Source: Campylobacteraceae bacterium
Lineage (GTDB): Bacteria > Campylobacterota > Campylobacteria > Campylobacterales > Sulfurovaceae
Direction of reading: 5' to 3'
NCBI GenBank assembly: GCA_027014605.1
Contig: JALWDJ010000029.1
Coordinates: forward strand, 1 to 41,394
DNA: 41,394 bases
A model generated the notes under the pieces. That model was not told the DNA's origin, did not search any database, and saw only the letters and a program-made list of their open reading frames with translations. Positions 40,386-41,394 of the stretch are shown here, piece by piece. Position numbers and translations under genes: made by a program. Within the stretch, counting starts at the first letter, position 1; each line of letters starts with the position of its first letter.

Positions 40386-41227
40386 ATACCATTTATAACC
40401 AAGATTGCTTAGAAGTTCTAAAAGACAGTTCTAAAATAGAACAAAACTCTATCCAACTAATCTTTGCAGACCCACCATATAATTTATCAGGTAATGGATT
40501 AAAATCGAAAAATAGTAAAACAGGTGGAGATTTTAATATGGTAAATGAAGATTGGGATAAAATGGGATTTGGTGAGTATATAGATTTTACAAATAGTTGG
40601 ATAGAGGCTTGTAAAAATATTTTAAAACCTAATGGAAGTATTTTTATAGCTTGTAGCTATCATAATATTGGTGAATGCACTATGGGACTTAAAAATAGTG
40701 GTTTTGAGATAAAAAATATAATTACTTGGCAAAAGACAAATGCTATGCCAAATCTAACTAGAAGAGTTTTAACCCATTCAACAGAGTTTATTATATGGGC
40801 TGTAAAGGGTAAAGGTTGGATTTTTAATTATGAAAAATTAAAAGAGCTTAACCCCGATAAAAAACAAGATGGCACAGATAAACAGATGAGAGATATTTGG
40901 ACTATGCCACTCTGTCAAGGTAAAGAGAGATTAAAAGGTGATAATGGAAAAGCCTTGCATCCAACACAAAAACCACAAGAGCTTTTAAAAAGAGTAGTCT
41001 TAGGATTTTCTAATGAAAATGATATAGTCTTAGACCCATTTGCAGGAAGTGGAACAACACCTTATATAGCTAAAAAATATAATAGAAAGTTTATAGCTAT
41101 TGAAAAAGAGGAAAAATATTTTAAAGCAATAGAGAAAAGATTATCAATTAAGCAAGAAGATAATCAAACTTCAAACTTTATAGGTGAACAAGATTATAAT
41201 GTAGGATTATTTAGCTTTAATAATTAA
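40376..41227 (+). CDS. Beta-class DNA methyltransferase (DpnA/YhdJ-like)
   Basis: The protein is 283 aa. Catalytic motif ADPPYNLSGNG (31-41) comes first and the SAM motif DPFAGSGTT (220-228) near the end, the beta-class order (PF01555). HPTQKPQELLKRV precedes the SAM motif. DPPY fits adenine-N6 or cytosine-N4 methylation. Overall it resembles the second methyltransferases of DpnII/MboI-type systems (DpnA, M2.MboI) and YhdJ; the recognition site is not readable. It is the last gene of the operon, starting inside the HEPN gene (overlap ATGCAACTAA). No restriction enzyme follows in the 167 bases left in the window. Confidence 0.9.
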   Translation: MQLNTIYNQDCLEVLKDSSKIEQNSIQLIFADPPYNLSGNGLKSKNSKTGGDFNMVNEDWDKMGFGEYIDFTNSWIEACKNILKPNGSIFIACSYHNIGECTMGLKNSGFEIKNIITWQKTNAMPNLTRRVLTHSTEFIIWAVKGKGWIFNYEKLKELNPDKKQDGTDKQMRDIWTMPLCQGKERLKGDNGKALHPTQKPQELLKRVVLGFSNENDIVLDPFAGSGTTPYIAKKYNRKFIAIEKEEKYFKAIEKRLSIKQEDNQTSNFIGEQDYNVGLFSFNN

Positions 41228-41394
41228 AAATGGGGTTAAGAACCTATAAACATAAAAGTCTAAAATATTTATCTCAATTATAGCAAAAAACAATAATATT
41301 TAAGAAATAAGATTGCTGATATATGCCTAATTTAATCTATATATAATAAAAAAACTATATAATTTCACATATTATAATAAAAAATATGTTTTTT
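41228..41394. other. AT-rich non-coding end of window
   Basis: No gene is seen. GGTT-AAG-AACC forms a weak hairpin near 41234-41245, shortly after the methyltransferase stop and without a T-run. The rest is AT-rich and could hold the promoter of the next gene. Confidence 0.5.

Noticed and set aside
37582-41227. Ordinary DpnII/MboI-type restriction-modification system
   Set aside because: No gene in the operon shows a restriction endonuclease fold; the two middle genes are clearly DUF262 and HEPN proteins, and the D12 enzyme does not look like a Dam/DpnM type.

Overview
The window is a low-GC (roughly 30%), gene-dense chromosomal segment of a Campylobacterota (epsilonproteobacterial) bacterium. 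The protein sequences point there, as do gene orders known from Helicobacter and Campylobacter: bamD next to lon, ksgA next to an RNase J with a long basic N-terminus, and proC near lon. rpoB and rpoC are separate genes, unlike the fused rpoBC of Helicobacter and Wolinella, so a Sulfurimonas/Sulfurovum/Thiovulum-like or arcobacter-like lineage fits better. The genus cannot be fixed from the sequence.

Layout. 1-884: AT-rich leader and a CRISPR array of ten near-perfect 32-nt repeats plus a decayed terminal one, with no cas gene in view. 977-1831: a secreted protein made of two PilJ-type sensory repeats. 1879-3713 (minus): a sugar epimerase/dehydratase and a 2-hydroxyacid dehydrogenase, directly behind rpoC. 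3745-17794 (minus): the large tRNA/translation/transcription block, read as tRNA-Thr, tRNA-Tyr, tRNA-Gly, tRNA-Thr, tuf, rpmG, tRNA-Trp, secE, nusG, rplK, rplA, rplJ, rplL, rpoB, rpoC. It starts from a consensus sigma-70 promoter and is punctuated by hairpins after tuf, nusG, rplA and rplL. 17895-20958 (minus): lon and bamD. 21061-21792: proC.

22085-27410 (plus): gyrB, queF, a YceB-like lipoprotein gene and dgkA. gyrB carries two in-frame inteins, one with an HNH homing-endonuclease region and one mini-intein. They sit immediately next to the two metal-binding motifs of the TOPRIM active site. 27540-31296 (plus): an envelope and signalling group of a small YfiR-like periplasmic protein, a membrane GGDEF-EAL protein, a thioredoxin-like protein and a rhodanese-fold protein lacking the catalytic cysteine. 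31325-33938 (minus): rluB-type pseudouridine synthase, glycosyltransferase, folE and a small CxxC lipoprotein. 33939-34635 holds two previously uncalled small ORFs and tandem hairpins. 34636-37402 (minus): ksgA and rnj, overlapping by 71 bp.

37582-41227 (plus) is the most interesting accessory region. It is a tightly overlapping four-gene operon of a D12-class adenine methyltransferase, a stand-alone DUF262 protein, a MAE_28990-like HEPN protein (predicted RNase) and a DpnA/YhdJ-like beta-class methyltransferase. No conventional restriction endonuclease is present. The two modification enzymes bracket a DUF262-HEPN pair in the place where a restriction enzyme would be expected, which suggests a modification-coupled defence or abortive-infection system.
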